64,000 bases of DNA from Methylorubrum populi. Its GTDB lineage: Bacteria > Pseudomonadota > Alphaproteobacteria > Rhizobiales > Beijerinckiaceae. The DNA lies in assembly GCF_002355515.1 (NCBI RefSeq), contig NZ_AP014809.1, forward strand, positions 62,001-126,000, given 5' to 3'. Shown here one piece after another: positions 41,856-50,749 of the stretch. Under the pieces are notes generated by a model that saw only the letters and a list, made by a program, of their open reading frames with translations, had not been told where the DNA came from and did no database searches. Numbering within the stretch: the stretch's first letter is position 1; every line of letters begins with the position of its first letter. The translations under genes were made by a program, and so were the position numbers.

Positions 41856-42677
41856 CTAGCTCGGTCGGGGTCGCGGCGAGATCGGGTGGGCTTCGCTCGC
41901 GACGACCCTCATGTTCGCGAGCGACGAGGGCTTGCATCCGAAGGTCGCCCGGAAAACCCGGCTGAAATGCGCGCCGTCGGCGAAGCCGGCCTCGACCGCG
42001 GCCGACGTCACCGAAGCCCCGTTGCCGAGGCGGCGAATGCCAAAGAGCAGGCGCCGCCAGAGGAGGTACTTCCTGAGCGGCATGCCGACCTGTTGGGTGA
42101 AGAGCGCCGAGAACCGACTCGGAGAGAGGGCGACCTGGTCGGCAGCCTCGTAGCGGTTGGCCAGCGGTACCGGCGCGGAATCGATGAGATCGACAACCTC
42201 TGACACGCGGCGGTCCAGCCGCGGCAACTGCGGCAGTCCGTCGAGCCAGATCGAACGCCAGAGGTCGAGCAGCGCCCATGCCTCGTCATGGGTCGGCTCC
42301 GAACGGTCCATCTCGCGCAGCAGTGACACCAACCGCTCGTGCCCCTTGCCGTCCACGGAGGGGCGGACCTGCGCCAAGGCGCGGGCCGCACGGGTTTCAG
42401 GATCCACCCACAGGAAGGCGGTCCTGCCGGTCGCGATGACGCGATGATGTTCGAGTGGCGCGAGGACGCCTGCCTCGGGACCGATGCCCGGGGCGCGCGC
42501 CGTCTCGATGCGCATATGGCCTTCCAGCGGGATGGCGACCTCGAACGCCCTGTGGCGATGCAGCCGCTGATCGGTGGCCTGGCCGAGGAACAGCGCCGCC
42601 CCGGGGAACAGGAATGCCTGCCGCGACGTCCGTCGAGCGCCGATTGACCCCTCAGCCAGCATCGTCACCGTCCCCAT
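41856..42677 (-). CDS. AraC family transcriptional regulator
   Basis: 273 residues. N-terminal cupin-like AraC ligand domain (FLFPGAALFLGQATDQRLHR, VLAPLEHHRVIATGRTAFLW) and C-terminal double HTH (VALSPSRFSALFTQQVGMPL, RKYLLWRRLLFGIRRL, AAVEAGFADGAHFSRVFRAT, FGCKPS). The stop codon TAG is made by the sequence at the IS5 insertion point. The flank beyond the IS also begins TAGG, so the stop was probably the same before insertion and the gene is intact. Confidence 0.85.
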   Translation of the reverse strand: MGTVTMLAEGSIGARRTSRQAFLFPGAALFLGQATDQRLHRHRAFEVAIPLEGHMRIETARAPGIGPEAGVLAPLEHHRVIATGRTAFLWVDPETRAARALAQVRPSVDGKGHERLVSLLREMDRSEPTHDEAWALLDLWRSIWLDGLPQLPRLDRRVSEVVDLIDSAPVPLANRYEAADQVALSPSRFSALFTQQVGMPLRKYLLWRRLLFGIRRLGNGASVTSAAVEAGFADGAHFSRVFRATFGCKPSSLANMRVVASEAHPISPRPRPS

Positions 42678-42917
42678 ATATGCTCACACGTACATATATA
42701 AGTCCGCGCAAGTTGCAAGCTTCAAAAGGCTGCGGGACGGACGTGCACGGGATCCTGCCGCGGAAGGTCGAAGCTTGGTCGTCCGGATGACCAAGGAGCG
42801 GAATTCGGGCCCTTTGTGCAACGGCGCATGATGCGGGTACGGGTGCGTCTGCCGGGCGCGATGCGGATCGGCGACCCTGCGCGTCACAGACTTCCGGCCG
42901 AGGCCTCGATCAGAGAG

Positions 42918-43078
42918 ACGACCGCCGGGTTGGGCTTACGCCTGATCGAGCGGGCGCTCGCGTCCGAGATGGGCGGCAAGGCCGGGATCGACTACCGCCC
43001 GGCTGGGTGCGGTTCACGCTCGAGGCGCCGTTGCCCGAGCGGCTCGCGGTGGTGCCGGACGTCGAGTTCGCCATCTGA
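42918..43078 (+). pseudogene. HWE/HisKA_2-type histidine kinase, C-terminal remnant
   Basis: The frame reads TTAGLGLRLIERALASEMGG KAGIDYRP (in parts) and, after a frameshift near 43005, VRFTLEAPLPERLAVVPDVE to a TGA at 43076-43078. GxGLRLIERALAxEMGG is the end of the ATPase domain of HWE-type kinases. Everything upstream is missing. Confidence 0.65.
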
Positions 43079-43462
43079 CGGCACGCGCGGCTAGGGCCGG
43101 CTTGGTGGTTACCGCCACAGGGCGGGACTTCGCCAAGGATGCCCTTGGGGAGGTCAAGGCGATCAAATCCAGCGCACGCAAGACCTAAATCAGCCTCAGG
43201 TTGACGATCGTATCCTCCGGTTAAGTTGGATCTGCTTTAAGAATAACTTTGAGTTGCAAAACATATCATTGGTCCGGAGCGCAAAAACTGGGCGTCAGCT
43301 TGCGCCAGCATCAGCAGCGTCACGCCCGATTCGCAACTTGATGCAGACCTTCAGTGGTATGATGTGGATGGTCCTGAGGACGGCACTCTGAGCCCATTAA
43401 ATTAGCCGCGCTGAACGTCCGCTTGCCCGCAATCTGAGCCTAACAGCAGCCATTCCGCTTTC
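43079..43462. other. Intergenic region left of IS1182 copy 2
   Basis: About 385 bp with no gene recognised, including an AT-richer part at 43200-43280. The boundary between the chromosome-like block and the island backbone is probably here. Confidence 0.45.
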
Positions 43463-44988
43463 GGCCGATTTTGTTGAAAAACTCGGCTGTTGCAGCGGCA
43501 TTTGCGAGGTGATTCACTGCCTTTGTGAGGCGGGGATCGACGCAGATGATGGGACCTCGGCAAGTCGAGCAAGGTGCTCTGTTCTACGAGTTCTCGCTCG
43601 ACACCCACGTTCCCGCTGACCATCTACTGCGCTCCATCGACCGCTTCGTCGATCTCACTGGCCTGCGCCAGGAGCTGGCCCCGTTCTACGCCTCGACGGG
43701 CCGCCCCTCGGTCGATCCCGAGTTGATGATCCGCATGCTGATCATCGGCTACTGCCTCGGCATCCGCTCCGAGCGCAGGCTCTGCGACGAGGTCCACCTC
43801 AACCTCGCCTATCGCTGGTTCTGCCGGCTCGGTCTCGACGGCCGGGTGCCGGATCATTCCACCTTCTCCAAGAACCGCCATGGCCGCTTCCGCGACAGTG
43901 ACCTCTTGCGCCGCCTGTTCGAGACCGTGCTGGCCCGCTGCATCGCCGAGGGCCTCGTAGGTGGCGAAGGCTTTGCCGTCGATGGCAGCCTGATCAGGGC
44001 CGATGCCAACCGGCAGAAGGGGGTCGAAAAGTCTGCCGGCCTGCCGCCCGAAGCGGTGAGCCGCGCCGCTCGGGAGTACCTCGCTGTCCTCGACGAGGCC
44101 GCTTTCGGGGCAGCAACGCCGGTGCCGCCCAAGTTCATCTCGCCCGCCGATCCGGCCGCGCGCTGGACGGGAGCGCACGGCGGGCAGGCGTTCTTCGCCT
44201 ACACGGCCAACTATTTGATCGACCTCGACCATGCGATCATCGTCGACGTCGAAGCGACCACGGCCATCCGACAAGCCGAGGTCACTGCGGCCAAGCGCAT
44301 GATCGAGCGTTCGCGCGAGCGCTTCGACCTCTATCCGGCCAAGCTGGCGGGCGACAGCGGTTACGGTTCGGCCGAGATGCTGGGCTGGCTCGTCTACGAG
44401 CAGGGCATCGAGCCGCACATCAGCGTGTTCGACAAATCGACCCGCACCGACGGCACCTTCTCACGCGCCGACTTCACCTACGACCGGCCGGACGACGTCT
44501 ATCGCTGCCCGGCGGGCCAGGTGCTGACCACGACCGGCACCCGGGTCAACGACGGGGCGACGCTGCTGTATCGCGCGAGCAAGTTCGACTGCACGCCATG
44601 CCCGTTGAAGGCGCGGTGCTGCCCGAACGAGCCGAGGCGCAAGGTCCCGCGCTCGATCTACGAGGGCGCACGGGACATGGCCCGCGACATCGCACGCTCG
44701 GAGGAAGGCAAAACCTCACGGCGCGAGCGCAAGAAGGTCGAGATGCTGTTTGCCCACCTCAAGCGCATCCTGAAGCTCGACCGCCTCCGGCTGCGAGGGC
44801 CGAACGGAGCGAAAGACGAGTTCCACCTCGCAGCCGCTGCCCAGAACCTCAGAAAGCTCGCAAAGATCATCCCGGTCCCGCAGCCGAGCCCAGCTTGACC
44901 GGCCAGGCACCTACGAGGCCCGACGACAGACGCCCATCCCGTCCGACGGTGATCGCGGCAGCCATCGGGTTTTTCAACAAAATCGGCC
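43463..44988 (+). mobile_element. IS1182-family insertion sequence, copy 2
   Basis: About 1.53 kb. Inverted ends GGCCGATTTTGTTGAAAAAC at 43463 and its near-perfect complement ending GGCC at 44988. One intact transposase gene. Opposite orientation to copy 1 at 20.1 kb, so the pair brackets 21.7-43.4 kb. Confidence 0.9.
43546..44898 (+). CDS. IS1182-family transposase, copy 2
   Basis: 450 residues from ATG 43546 (MMGPRQVEQGALFYEFSLDT). The same motif series as copy 1: GRVPDHSTFSKNRHGRFRDS, GEGFAVDGSLIRADANRQKG, LAGDSGYGSAEMLGWLVYEQ and RRERKKVEMLFAHLKRILKL. Apparently complete and functional. Confidence 0.92.
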   Translation: MMGPRQVEQGALFYEFSLDTHVPADHLLRSIDRFVDLTGLRQELAPFYASTGRPSVDPELMIRMLIIGYCLGIRSERRLCDEVHLNLAYRWFCRLGLDGRVPDHSTFSKNRHGRFRDSDLLRRLFETVLARCIAEGLVGGEGFAVDGSLIRADANRQKGVEKSAGLPPEAVSRAAREYLAVLDEAAFGAATPVPPKFISPADPAARWTGAHGGQAFFAYTANYLIDLDHAIIVDVEATTAIRQAEVTAAKRMIERSRERFDLYPAKLAGDSGYGSAEMLGWLVYEQGIEPHISVFDKSTRTDGTFSRADFTYDRPDDVYRCPAGQVLTTTGTRVNDGATLLYRASKFDCTPCPLKARCCPNEPRRKVPRSIYEGARDMARDIARSEEGKTSRRERKKVEMLFAHLKRILKLDRLRLRGPNGAKDEFHLAAAAQNLRKLAKIIPVPQPSPA

Positions 44989-45268
44989 AGGTGCGGTCAT
45001 TTTAAGCCGTCCGGATTACGGGTTAGCAGACGCTTCCACAGCGCATTGAGAAGGGGGCGCGCGAGCAGCGGGTGTCGCTCTCGAGCTCCCAACGGCTGCT
45101 CGTGTCGGGCGTTGTTCTGAAGCAAGCGCAAAACATCATAAAAGTTAGTTTTTCTGAGATTTACAGCTAAGTTGTTGAACTTACTGAGCGCAGGTATGCA
45201 CTCGCTCTTAGTTCATTTTGGAAACATCATACATTGCTATTAAGGCGCACAAAGTATGAGGTTTTCAG

Positions 45269-45838
45269 ATGCCGCAGGCCCAGGTGCCCACTGAGGCTGA
45301 ACTAAAACGGCTTTTGGCCGTCGCAAGTCAGGGCAGATATGGCCGTCGGAATCGAACTGCTCTGATGCTGAGCTACATGGCGGGTCTGCGCGTTGGTGAA
45401 ATTGCCGCGCTCCGCTGGGGCGACCTCGTAGATGGCGAGGGCAAGGTACGCGAACAGCTCCGGCTTAGTGCGGCCGTGACAAAGGGTGGACACGCGCGAG
45501 TTGTCTTCATGAACGCTCGCCTCCGACGGGAGATCGAGCAGTTCCGATCCAGCCTGATCGAAGCGCCACAAGCTTCGCAGTCGGTCCTCATCACGCAGAA
45601 GAGGTCGGCGTTCAGCGCCAACGTTCTCACGCAGTTAATGAGGGGCTTCTACGTACAGGCTGGCTTGGATGGTGGCTCAAGTCACAGCGGCCGGCGCTGG
45701 TTCATCACTCGTCTGGCCCACGCTGGTATCTCGCCCAAGGCGATCATGATGCTGGCTGGCCACCGGCACCTCTCGACCACGCAGCGCTACATCGACGTTA
45801 ACGACGAGATGATGCGCGCCGCCGTAGAGGTGCTCTGA
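45269..45838 (+). CDS. Tyrosine recombinase, catalytic domain only
   Basis: 189 residues; a normal phage integrase has about 300-400, so the N-terminal DNA-binding domains are missing. All catalytic residues are present: R in YMAGLRVGEIAALRW, K in SAAVTKGGHARVVF, HxxR as SSHSGRRWFITRLAHAG, H in MLAGHRHLSTTQRY and the Tyr of QRYIDV. It may still act as a short recombinase. A broken relative of its last 70 codons lies at 48525-48745, so the pair frames 45.8-48.5 kb. Confidence 0.85.
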   Translation: MPQAQVPTEAELKRLLAVASQGRYGRRNRTALMLSYMAGLRVGEIAALRWGDLVDGEGKVREQLRLSAAVTKGGHARVVFMNARLRREIEQFRSSLIEAPQASQSVLITQKRSAFSANVLTQLMRGFYVQAGLDGGSSHSGRRWFITRLAHAGISPKAIMMLAGHRHLSTTQRYIDVNDEMMRAAVEVL

Positions 45839-45985
45839 TCGAGCGTTTCTACGTCCAGGCTTCACGACTTTTCAATTGACCGGTGCCACGATCGCTTTGT
45901 CCGATCTTCTCACAGTTTCGTGGGAGGGGCTGTCTTCGAAGCCGGCGAGGTTCTTTCGACCTTAGATCGGTAGGGCAAGAGTGAC

Positions 45986-46249
45986 ATGGTGCTGAGTATG
46001 CCTAACGATGCCGACACATGTGAGCTATGGGCGAACAAGGCATGGACGCCGGTCGACGTGGCAAGCGTGCTTACAAAATATACGGGACGCAAACTACGCT
46101 GTCGGGAATGTCACGGAGCGGTGCGCGCCCATAGTGCGGGCAAGGATGGTATGCGACCGCATTTCGAGCACCTCATCGGCCATTCTGGTTGCTCTCTCGG
46201 CCACTATTTCAACGGAACGCAGACTCGCCACCACAAAGCTTTGGCGTGA
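45986..46249 (+). CDS. Small zinc-ribbon-like protein (87 aa)
   Basis: 87 residues from ATG 45986 (or 45998). Metal-binding-like residues: LRCRECHGAVRAHSAG (Cys pair), MRPHFEHLIGHSGCSLG (His, His, Cys) and TQTRHHKAL. The pattern resembles the zinc part of CoiA-like proteins. No known role. It is followed 41 bp on by the PD-(D/E)XK gene on the same strand, so the two may be one unit. Confidence 0.55.
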   Translation: MVLSMPNDADTCELWANKAWTPVDVASVLTKYTGRKLRCRECHGAVRAHSAGKDGMRPHFEHLIGHSGCSLGHYFNGTQTRHHKALA

Positions 46250-46290
46250 TTGCTCTGTGGACCTTCAGTTAAAGAATTGAAACAGCATCT

Positions 46291-47532
46291 ATGAGTCGGC
46301 AACATAGCGCTCCTATCCTTATATCACCCAATTCCAAGACCGGCGTTCCACTCACGCCCTTGAGCCAGCAGGCGAGCGCCGAGGCTGTAAGCGAAGCGGA
46401 GATTCAGGCACTGGTGCACGCGCATCCATGCTGCCTGCCTATCAGCGAAATCGATGCAATTTTCGCCAGTCCGGTGGCCATCTGCAGAGAGCTGCAAACG
46501 CCAGCTGGTCCGATCGACAACCTACTGATCACTCCGACCGGTCTGCCAATTCTCGTAGAGTGCAAACTCTGGCGAAACCCTCAGGGCCGTCGTGAGGTGG
46601 TCGGCCAGATCCTCGATTACGCCAAAGAGCTGAGCCGCTGGTCGTCATCGGACTTACAGCGCGAGGTCTCTCGCTGTTTGAAGTGGAAACTGCTGCAAGA
46701 TCCTGTCCTCAGCTTGGTGCGAGAGGCTGGCCACGAGGTGAATGAGATTGAGTTCAACGACAATCTCACCATCAATCTTCGTCGAGGCCGTTTCCTTCTG
46801 CTCATCGTTGGCGATGGCATCCGAGAGGGTGTTGAGGCCATCGCAGAGTACCTCCAGGCTCATGCTGGTCTACATTTCTCATTGGGTCTTGTAGAGCTGC
46901 CGATTTTCACGATGCCCGATGGAGGGCGCCTCGTCACACCGAGGGTGTTGGTACGAACGACGAATATCATCCGCAACATCGTTGCTGTTCCAGAGGGTTT
47001 CGCGCTTGGCGAGCAAGGCGACCTGGATAATGCCGCCAGCAAAGCCGATCTTGATCCTGAACGTGCAGTTCTAGGCGACGCTCGCTTTGAGTTCTGGAAG
47101 GCATTTCTGGATCAGCTCAAGCTGGATGATCCAGAGCAGCCTAGACCCAACCCAGCTCGGCAAGGCTACATCTCGGTATCGATGCCTGCTCCTAATGGCA
47201 GCTCTTGGCTAACAGTCTATCGGGACATGCTGAAGAACGAAGTCGGCGTCTTCCTATCCTCAACGCGCGGTACCGTAGGGGAGCGCGCAAGCCAAGCTAT
47301 TGTTGAAGAATGGGATAGCGTTCGCGAAGAACTTGGCGGCTCGGCGCGCCTTTCCACGGATCCCTACGGCCGGCAGCGGATCGGCGATAGCGCCTCGTTT
47401 GGGGCGTTGGATGATTCTGCCATCAGGCAACAGGCGTTCGTCTGGCTCGCCGAGCGTGTGAACCGCTTCATCAACATTCTTCGACCCCGGGTACGCTCTT
47501 TCGTAGCCGATGAGACGGCTTCGCAGGCATAG
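46291..47532 (+). CDS. PD-(D/E)XK nuclease with DUF4268-like C-terminus
   Basis: 413 residues. Residues 65-115 contain a nuclease core: GPIDNLLITPTGLPILVECK LW (Asp, then E-x-K), followed by RREVVGQILDYAKELSRW, typical of the PD-(D/E)XK fold. The C-terminal part (FEFWKAFLDQLKLDD, GYISVSMPAPNGSSWLTVYR, VGVFLSSTRG, WDSVREELGG, FVWLAERVNRFINILRPRV) matches DUF4268, which is found with endonucleases and in defence loci. A role in DNA defence is likely, but the target is not known. Lower GC than core genes. Confidence 0.7.
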   Translation: MSRQHSAPILISPNSKTGVPLTPLSQQASAEAVSEAEIQALVHAHPCCLPISEIDAIFASPVAICRELQTPAGPIDNLLITPTGLPILVECKLWRNPQGRREVVGQILDYAKELSRWSSSDLQREVSRCLKWKLLQDPVLSLVREAGHEVNEIEFNDNLTINLRRGRFLLLIVGDGIREGVEAIAEYLQAHAGLHFSLGLVELPIFTMPDGGRLVTPRVLVRTTNIIRNIVAVPEGFALGEQGDLDNAASKADLDPERAVLGDARFEFWKAFLDQLKLDDPEQPRPNPARQGYISVSMPAPNGSSWLTVYRDMLKNEVGVFLSSTRGTVGERASQAIVEEWDSVREELGGSARLSTDPYGRQRIGDSASFGALDDSAIRQQAFVWLAERVNRFINILRPRVRSFVADETASQA

Positions 47533-47587
47533 CGAGCAGCCGCTCATCCGCCGAAAGAGCGTGGCGGCGATCGGCAAAAGCGAGTGG

Positions 47588-48502
47588 ATGAGGGTGTTTG
47601 TACGGTGGACCGTCGCGGCGGGTGCTGCGTTGCTGGCCGGAATGGCCCTCGTCCGATCGGCAGCCGGAGGGCGTGCGGGCCATGGGCACAGAGTACGACT
47701 TAGTCGACTCGCGGCGAGACACGACCGCGTCGGTGGCATCACAATGCACGCCCGTGTTTCGGTCGATCCCGTATCGGACGACTGCCTGCCGGTGATCCTA
47801 GTTCACGGCCTTGGGATGTCGAGTCTCTACATGATCCCGCTCGCGGAGCATCTCGCCCCTCATATGCGAGTCTACGCGCCTGACCTGCCCGGCTTCGGCC
47901 TGAGCGATAAGCCGTCTGGGGCGCTCACGGTTGGCGAGCTTGCCGACGCACTGGCTGCCTGGATGCAGGAGGTCGGACTGGAGCGCGCGGCTTTCATCGG
48001 CAATTCGCTCGGCTGCGAGGTGCTGGTCGAACTGGCAGTCAATCACCCGCAGCTTGTCGACCGCCTTGTGCTGCAAGGGCCGACGCCGGACCCGGAGGCA
48101 CGAGGCATCATCCGGCAAATCGCGGGCTTCCTCCTAATCGCGCCGTTCGAGCGCTGGTCGCTCGCCTGGGTAGCACTCGCCGACTATGCCCGTGGTGGGA
48201 TCAGACGCTACATTCGGACCTTGCGCAGTATGGTGGACAATCGCATCGCGGAGAAGGCGCTGCGGGTCTCCCAGCCCACGCTCGTGGTCTGGGGCTCGCG
48301 CGATTACATCGTCCCCTATGAGTTCGTAACGAGCCTCGCCGGCGCCCTGCCTCGTGGTCGCCTTGCCGTCATCCCCGCCGCAGCCCATGGGATCAACTAC
48401 TCGCATCCGGAGGCATTTACGGCTGTCCTTCTGCCATTCCTCCTCGCCGCACGAGAGAGGCAGGGCGCTCAGGGCCATATCCCGAGATTTGGCACAGGCT
48501 GA
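47588..48502 (+). CDS. Alpha/beta hydrolase with N-terminal membrane anchor
   Basis: 304 residues from ATG 47588; a start at 47510 would overlap the previous gene by 23 bases. An N-terminal hydrophobic segment (VFVRWTVAAGAALLAGMALV) suggests an inner membrane anchor or export. Catalytic triad: Ser in FIGNSLGCEVLVEL, Asp in VWGSRDYIVP, His in PAAAHGINYSHP; oxyanion HGLGM. Substrate unknown. GC is higher than in the neighbouring defence-like genes, so it may have come in separately. Confidence 0.8.
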   Translation: MRVFVRWTVAAGAALLAGMALVRSAAGGRAGHGHRVRLSRLAARHDRVGGITMHARVSVDPVSDDCLPVILVHGLGMSSLYMIPLAEHLAPHMRVYAPDLPGFGLSDKPSGALTVGELADALAAWMQEVGLERAAFIGNSLGCEVLVELAVNHPQLVDRLVLQGPTPDPEARGIIRQIAGFLLIAPFERWSLAWVALADYARGGIRRYIRTLRSMVDNRIAEKALRVSQPTLVVWGSRDYIVPYEFVTSLAGALPRGRLAVIPAAAHGINYSHPEAFTAVLLPFLLAARERQGAQGHIPRFGTG

Positions 48503-48519
48503 CAATCTGCAGTAAGCAT

Positions 48520-48745
48520 TCAGCGCTAACGTTCACACGCAGTTAAGAAAGGCTTCTACGTCCAAGCTGGTTTGGACGCTGCCTCAAGCCATAGCAGCCG
48601 GCGCTGGTTCATCACCCGTCTCGCACATGCCGGGATCTCGCCCGAGGCGATCATGATGCTGGCTGATCACCGGCATCTCTCGACCACGCAGCGCTACATC
48701 GATGTGAACGACGAGATGATGCGTGTCGCCGTGGAGGGGCATTAA
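48520..48745 (+). pseudogene. Remnant of a tyrosine recombinase 3' end
   Basis: About 225 bp that translate in part to GFYVQAGLDAASSHSSRRWF, ITRLAHAGISPEAIMMLADH and RHLSTTQRYIDVNDEMMRVA, almost the same as the end of the recombinase at 45269-45838. The conserved GH is DH here and the upstream part is missing. It is a degraded duplicate. Confidence 0.85.
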
Positions 48746-48969
48746 GCCTCGTGTTGCCATCAAGAACTGAGGCGAGTTCTTGGCTTTGACAGAACTACCC
48801 ATGGTGAGTGCCGACGCGCGATCGGTGATTAGCAGATCATGATCACGGCACTGGCGAGCGAGATTACCGGTATGAATTCATTTTAGTCAGTCGAGGTTGC
48901 GCCCGAAGCACCGTCCGATTATCCATGCCTTCTGACTTGTCTGTACCATGCAGAAGGGTTTCGAGGCTA

Positions 48970-49887
48970 GTGGCGGCATATTGGCTAACGTTCAAACAGA
49001 AGGACCGAACGGCCCCACGCGGCTGGCCCCTGGAGGAGCTTCAAGCACTCGTTTCCCGCTTCGAGGCTACCCCTTCAACTGCAACTGAGTGGTGGCGCAT
49101 CTCCTCACATCGCTCCGCAAAGCCGGGTGATCGCGTCTTTATTTTCAAACAGGGACAGGGAGCTCGCGGGATCTTCGCGTCAGGTACGATTGTAGGTGGT
49201 CCTGAGGAGCGTGAAAGCATCAACGACAACGATGGCCTTGCGTGGCGTGCTCTCGTCTTGTTTGATCAGCTTGTTGATCCAACTAAAGATTTCCTGATCA
49301 GCTACGAGGACCTACAGCACCTCGTGCCGAAGGAGCTCGTTGAAGCGCAGGCAAGTGGAAATAGCGTTCCGCCTGAAGTTGCGGAAGAGTTGGAGCGCAT
49401 GCTTTCCAGCGCGGAGCACGGCTTTGGCCAGATCGACGGAACCCATGGCGATGACGGCAGCTTCGATCCAGCCTCTGCTAGTCAGCCAGAGCGTGCTGTA
49501 AGAGCAATTACAGTTCGCCGTGGGCAAGCTAATTTTCGGAACGCTCTACTGGATGCTTACGCACGCCGATGTGCCATGACGGCTTGTAGCGTCGTTGACG
49601 TCCTCGAAGCGGCTCACATCACTCCTTACATGGGTGCAACCACGAACCATGTAACAAATGGATTGCTATTGCGAGCCGATCTCCATACTCTCTTCGATTG
49701 TGGGCTTCTGTCTGTCGAGCCTATATCGCGGACGATTGTCATCGGCGCAGGTCTAGTAGGTTCGACTTACGAAGCTCTAAGTGGACGCAAGCTCCGCGCT
49801 CCAAAAAATCCATCGCACAGCCCAAGTCAACGATCCCTGAAGCGGCATTTCGACTCTTTCAACCGCCGGAAAGCTGGCACGCCTTAA
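48970..49887 (+). CDS. EVE-domain HNH endonuclease (probable modification-dependent restriction)
   Basis: About 305 residues from GTG 48970, which gives the family-like start MAAYWLTFKQKDRTAPRGWP; an ATG at 48925 would add 15. Residues 1-125 form an EVE/PUA-like domain (EWWRISSHRSAKPGDRVFIF, RGIFASGTIVGG), which reads modified bases. The C-terminal part is an HNH nuclease: RNALLDAYARRCAMTACSVV, VLEAAHITPYMGATTNHVTN, GLLLRADLHTLFDCGLLSV. Such fusions cut phage DNA with modified cytosine or similar. Specificity cannot be read from sequence. Confidence 0.82.
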   Translation: MAAYWLTFKQKDRTAPRGWPLEELQALVSRFEATPSTATEWWRISSHRSAKPGDRVFIFKQGQGARGIFASGTIVGGPEERESINDNDGLAWRALVLFDQLVDPTKDFLISYEDLQHLVPKELVEAQASGNSVPPEVAEELERMLSSAEHGFGQIDGTHGDDGSFDPASASQPERAVRAITVRRGQANFRNALLDAYARRCAMTACSVVDVLEAAHITPYMGATTNHVTNGLLLRADLHTLFDCGLLSVEPISRTIVIGAGLVGSTYEALSGRKLRAPKNPSHSPSQRSLKRHFDSFNRRKAGTP

Positions 49888-50027
49888 TGACAATAAAAAT
49901 ACACTTACTAGTTATAGGCATTACAACCGCACCTGTCTTACATTTTTTATTCGCATGGGAATCTAATGGATAACAATCTCTACTTTTTCACGCATTCGGC
50001 GCATTGGCCGCCGGCCGCGGCGAATAA

Positions 50028-50645
50028 TTACGTATCGCGGCCTTGATTTGGCTTGATTCGGCGCGCTTTAAATTCCTCGAAGCGGTCTCTGTATGAGAAC
50101 ATATAGTCCATGATCGCAGCGGTGAAATCGAGGATATCTTTCGCATCTGGCTGGCTTATCGTGAGACCTGCTCCGTGGGCCGCCTCATTGCCGGCCAGCC
50201 GTAGTAAATCAGACCATTGGAAAAGTCGGTCATCGATAAGCCCTGAATCAAGCATCTTTTTCAAAGAACTAGCAAGCGTTCGTTCGCTCACGCCGTGCGC
50301 TTCACAAATACCTTCGAGCGTCTTCCTGCACATTATTGCTGATGCTGTGTACGCATCAGCGCGATAGCAGCTGCAGGCCTCATCGAAAGCCTTTCGAATA
50401 TTCTGGGAGGCCTTAGGGTTAGCAAGAAGATCGGAAGTCGGATATACGAGTTGTGGACTATTCCAAATGTCACCGTCAGCCATGTTCCCAATGTTGGTCT
50501 GGCGAACCAAAATTGGCGATGAGCACTGTGGGCAGGAAAGCAGGGAAAAGAGAGATGACGGTCCCTGTCCCCTCGAGAGTTGCTCGAAAGTGCCACGAAC
50601 GGTGGCATCAACGTAAGACCGGCAGTTGGTGCATTCGATGATCAT
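50028..50645 (-). CDS. DUF4145 domain protein
   Basis: 205 residues. An N-terminal zinc-ribbon pattern (ECTNCRSYV, LLSCPQCSSPILV) is followed by the DUF4145 helical region (NIRKAFDEACSCYRADAYTA, SAIMCRKTLEGICEAHGVSE, LLRLAGNEAAHGAGLTISQP, DILDFTAAIMDYMFSY). DUF4145 is often fused to or beside restriction and other defence genes, and resembles HEPN-type helical proteins. It faces the EVE-HNH gene convergently. Confidence 0.75.
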   Translation of the reverse strand: MIIECTNCRSYVDATVRGTFEQLSRGQGPSSLFSLLSCPQCSSPILVRQTNIGNMADGDIWNSPQLVYPTSDLLANPKASQNIRKAFDEACSCYRADAYTASAIMCRKTLEGICEAHGVSERTLASSLKKMLDSGLIDDRLFQWSDLLRLAGNEAAHGAGLTISQPDAKDILDFTAAIMDYMFSYRDRFEEFKARRIKPNQGRDT

Positions 50646-50749
50646 CGGGCTGCCTTGGAGCGGACACGGTCGTGGTCGAATTGTTCAAGGCCGTGAGTGG
50701 CGGAGCGCCGCAACCATTCAGCCATAGCCGCAACGCGGTGGTGGTTGGC

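Larger units (their letters stand above)
41018..41856 (-). mobile_element. IS5-family (IS427-type) insertion sequence
   Basis: 839 bp. Inverted ends: GGTCGCAGACTCATTAAGC at 41018 and the complement of GGTCGTGAACTCATAACGGC ending at 41856, flanked by TA on both sides. Two overlapping transposase frames are joined by an A-run. The right edge coincides with the stop codon of the AraC gene. Confidence 0.85.
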
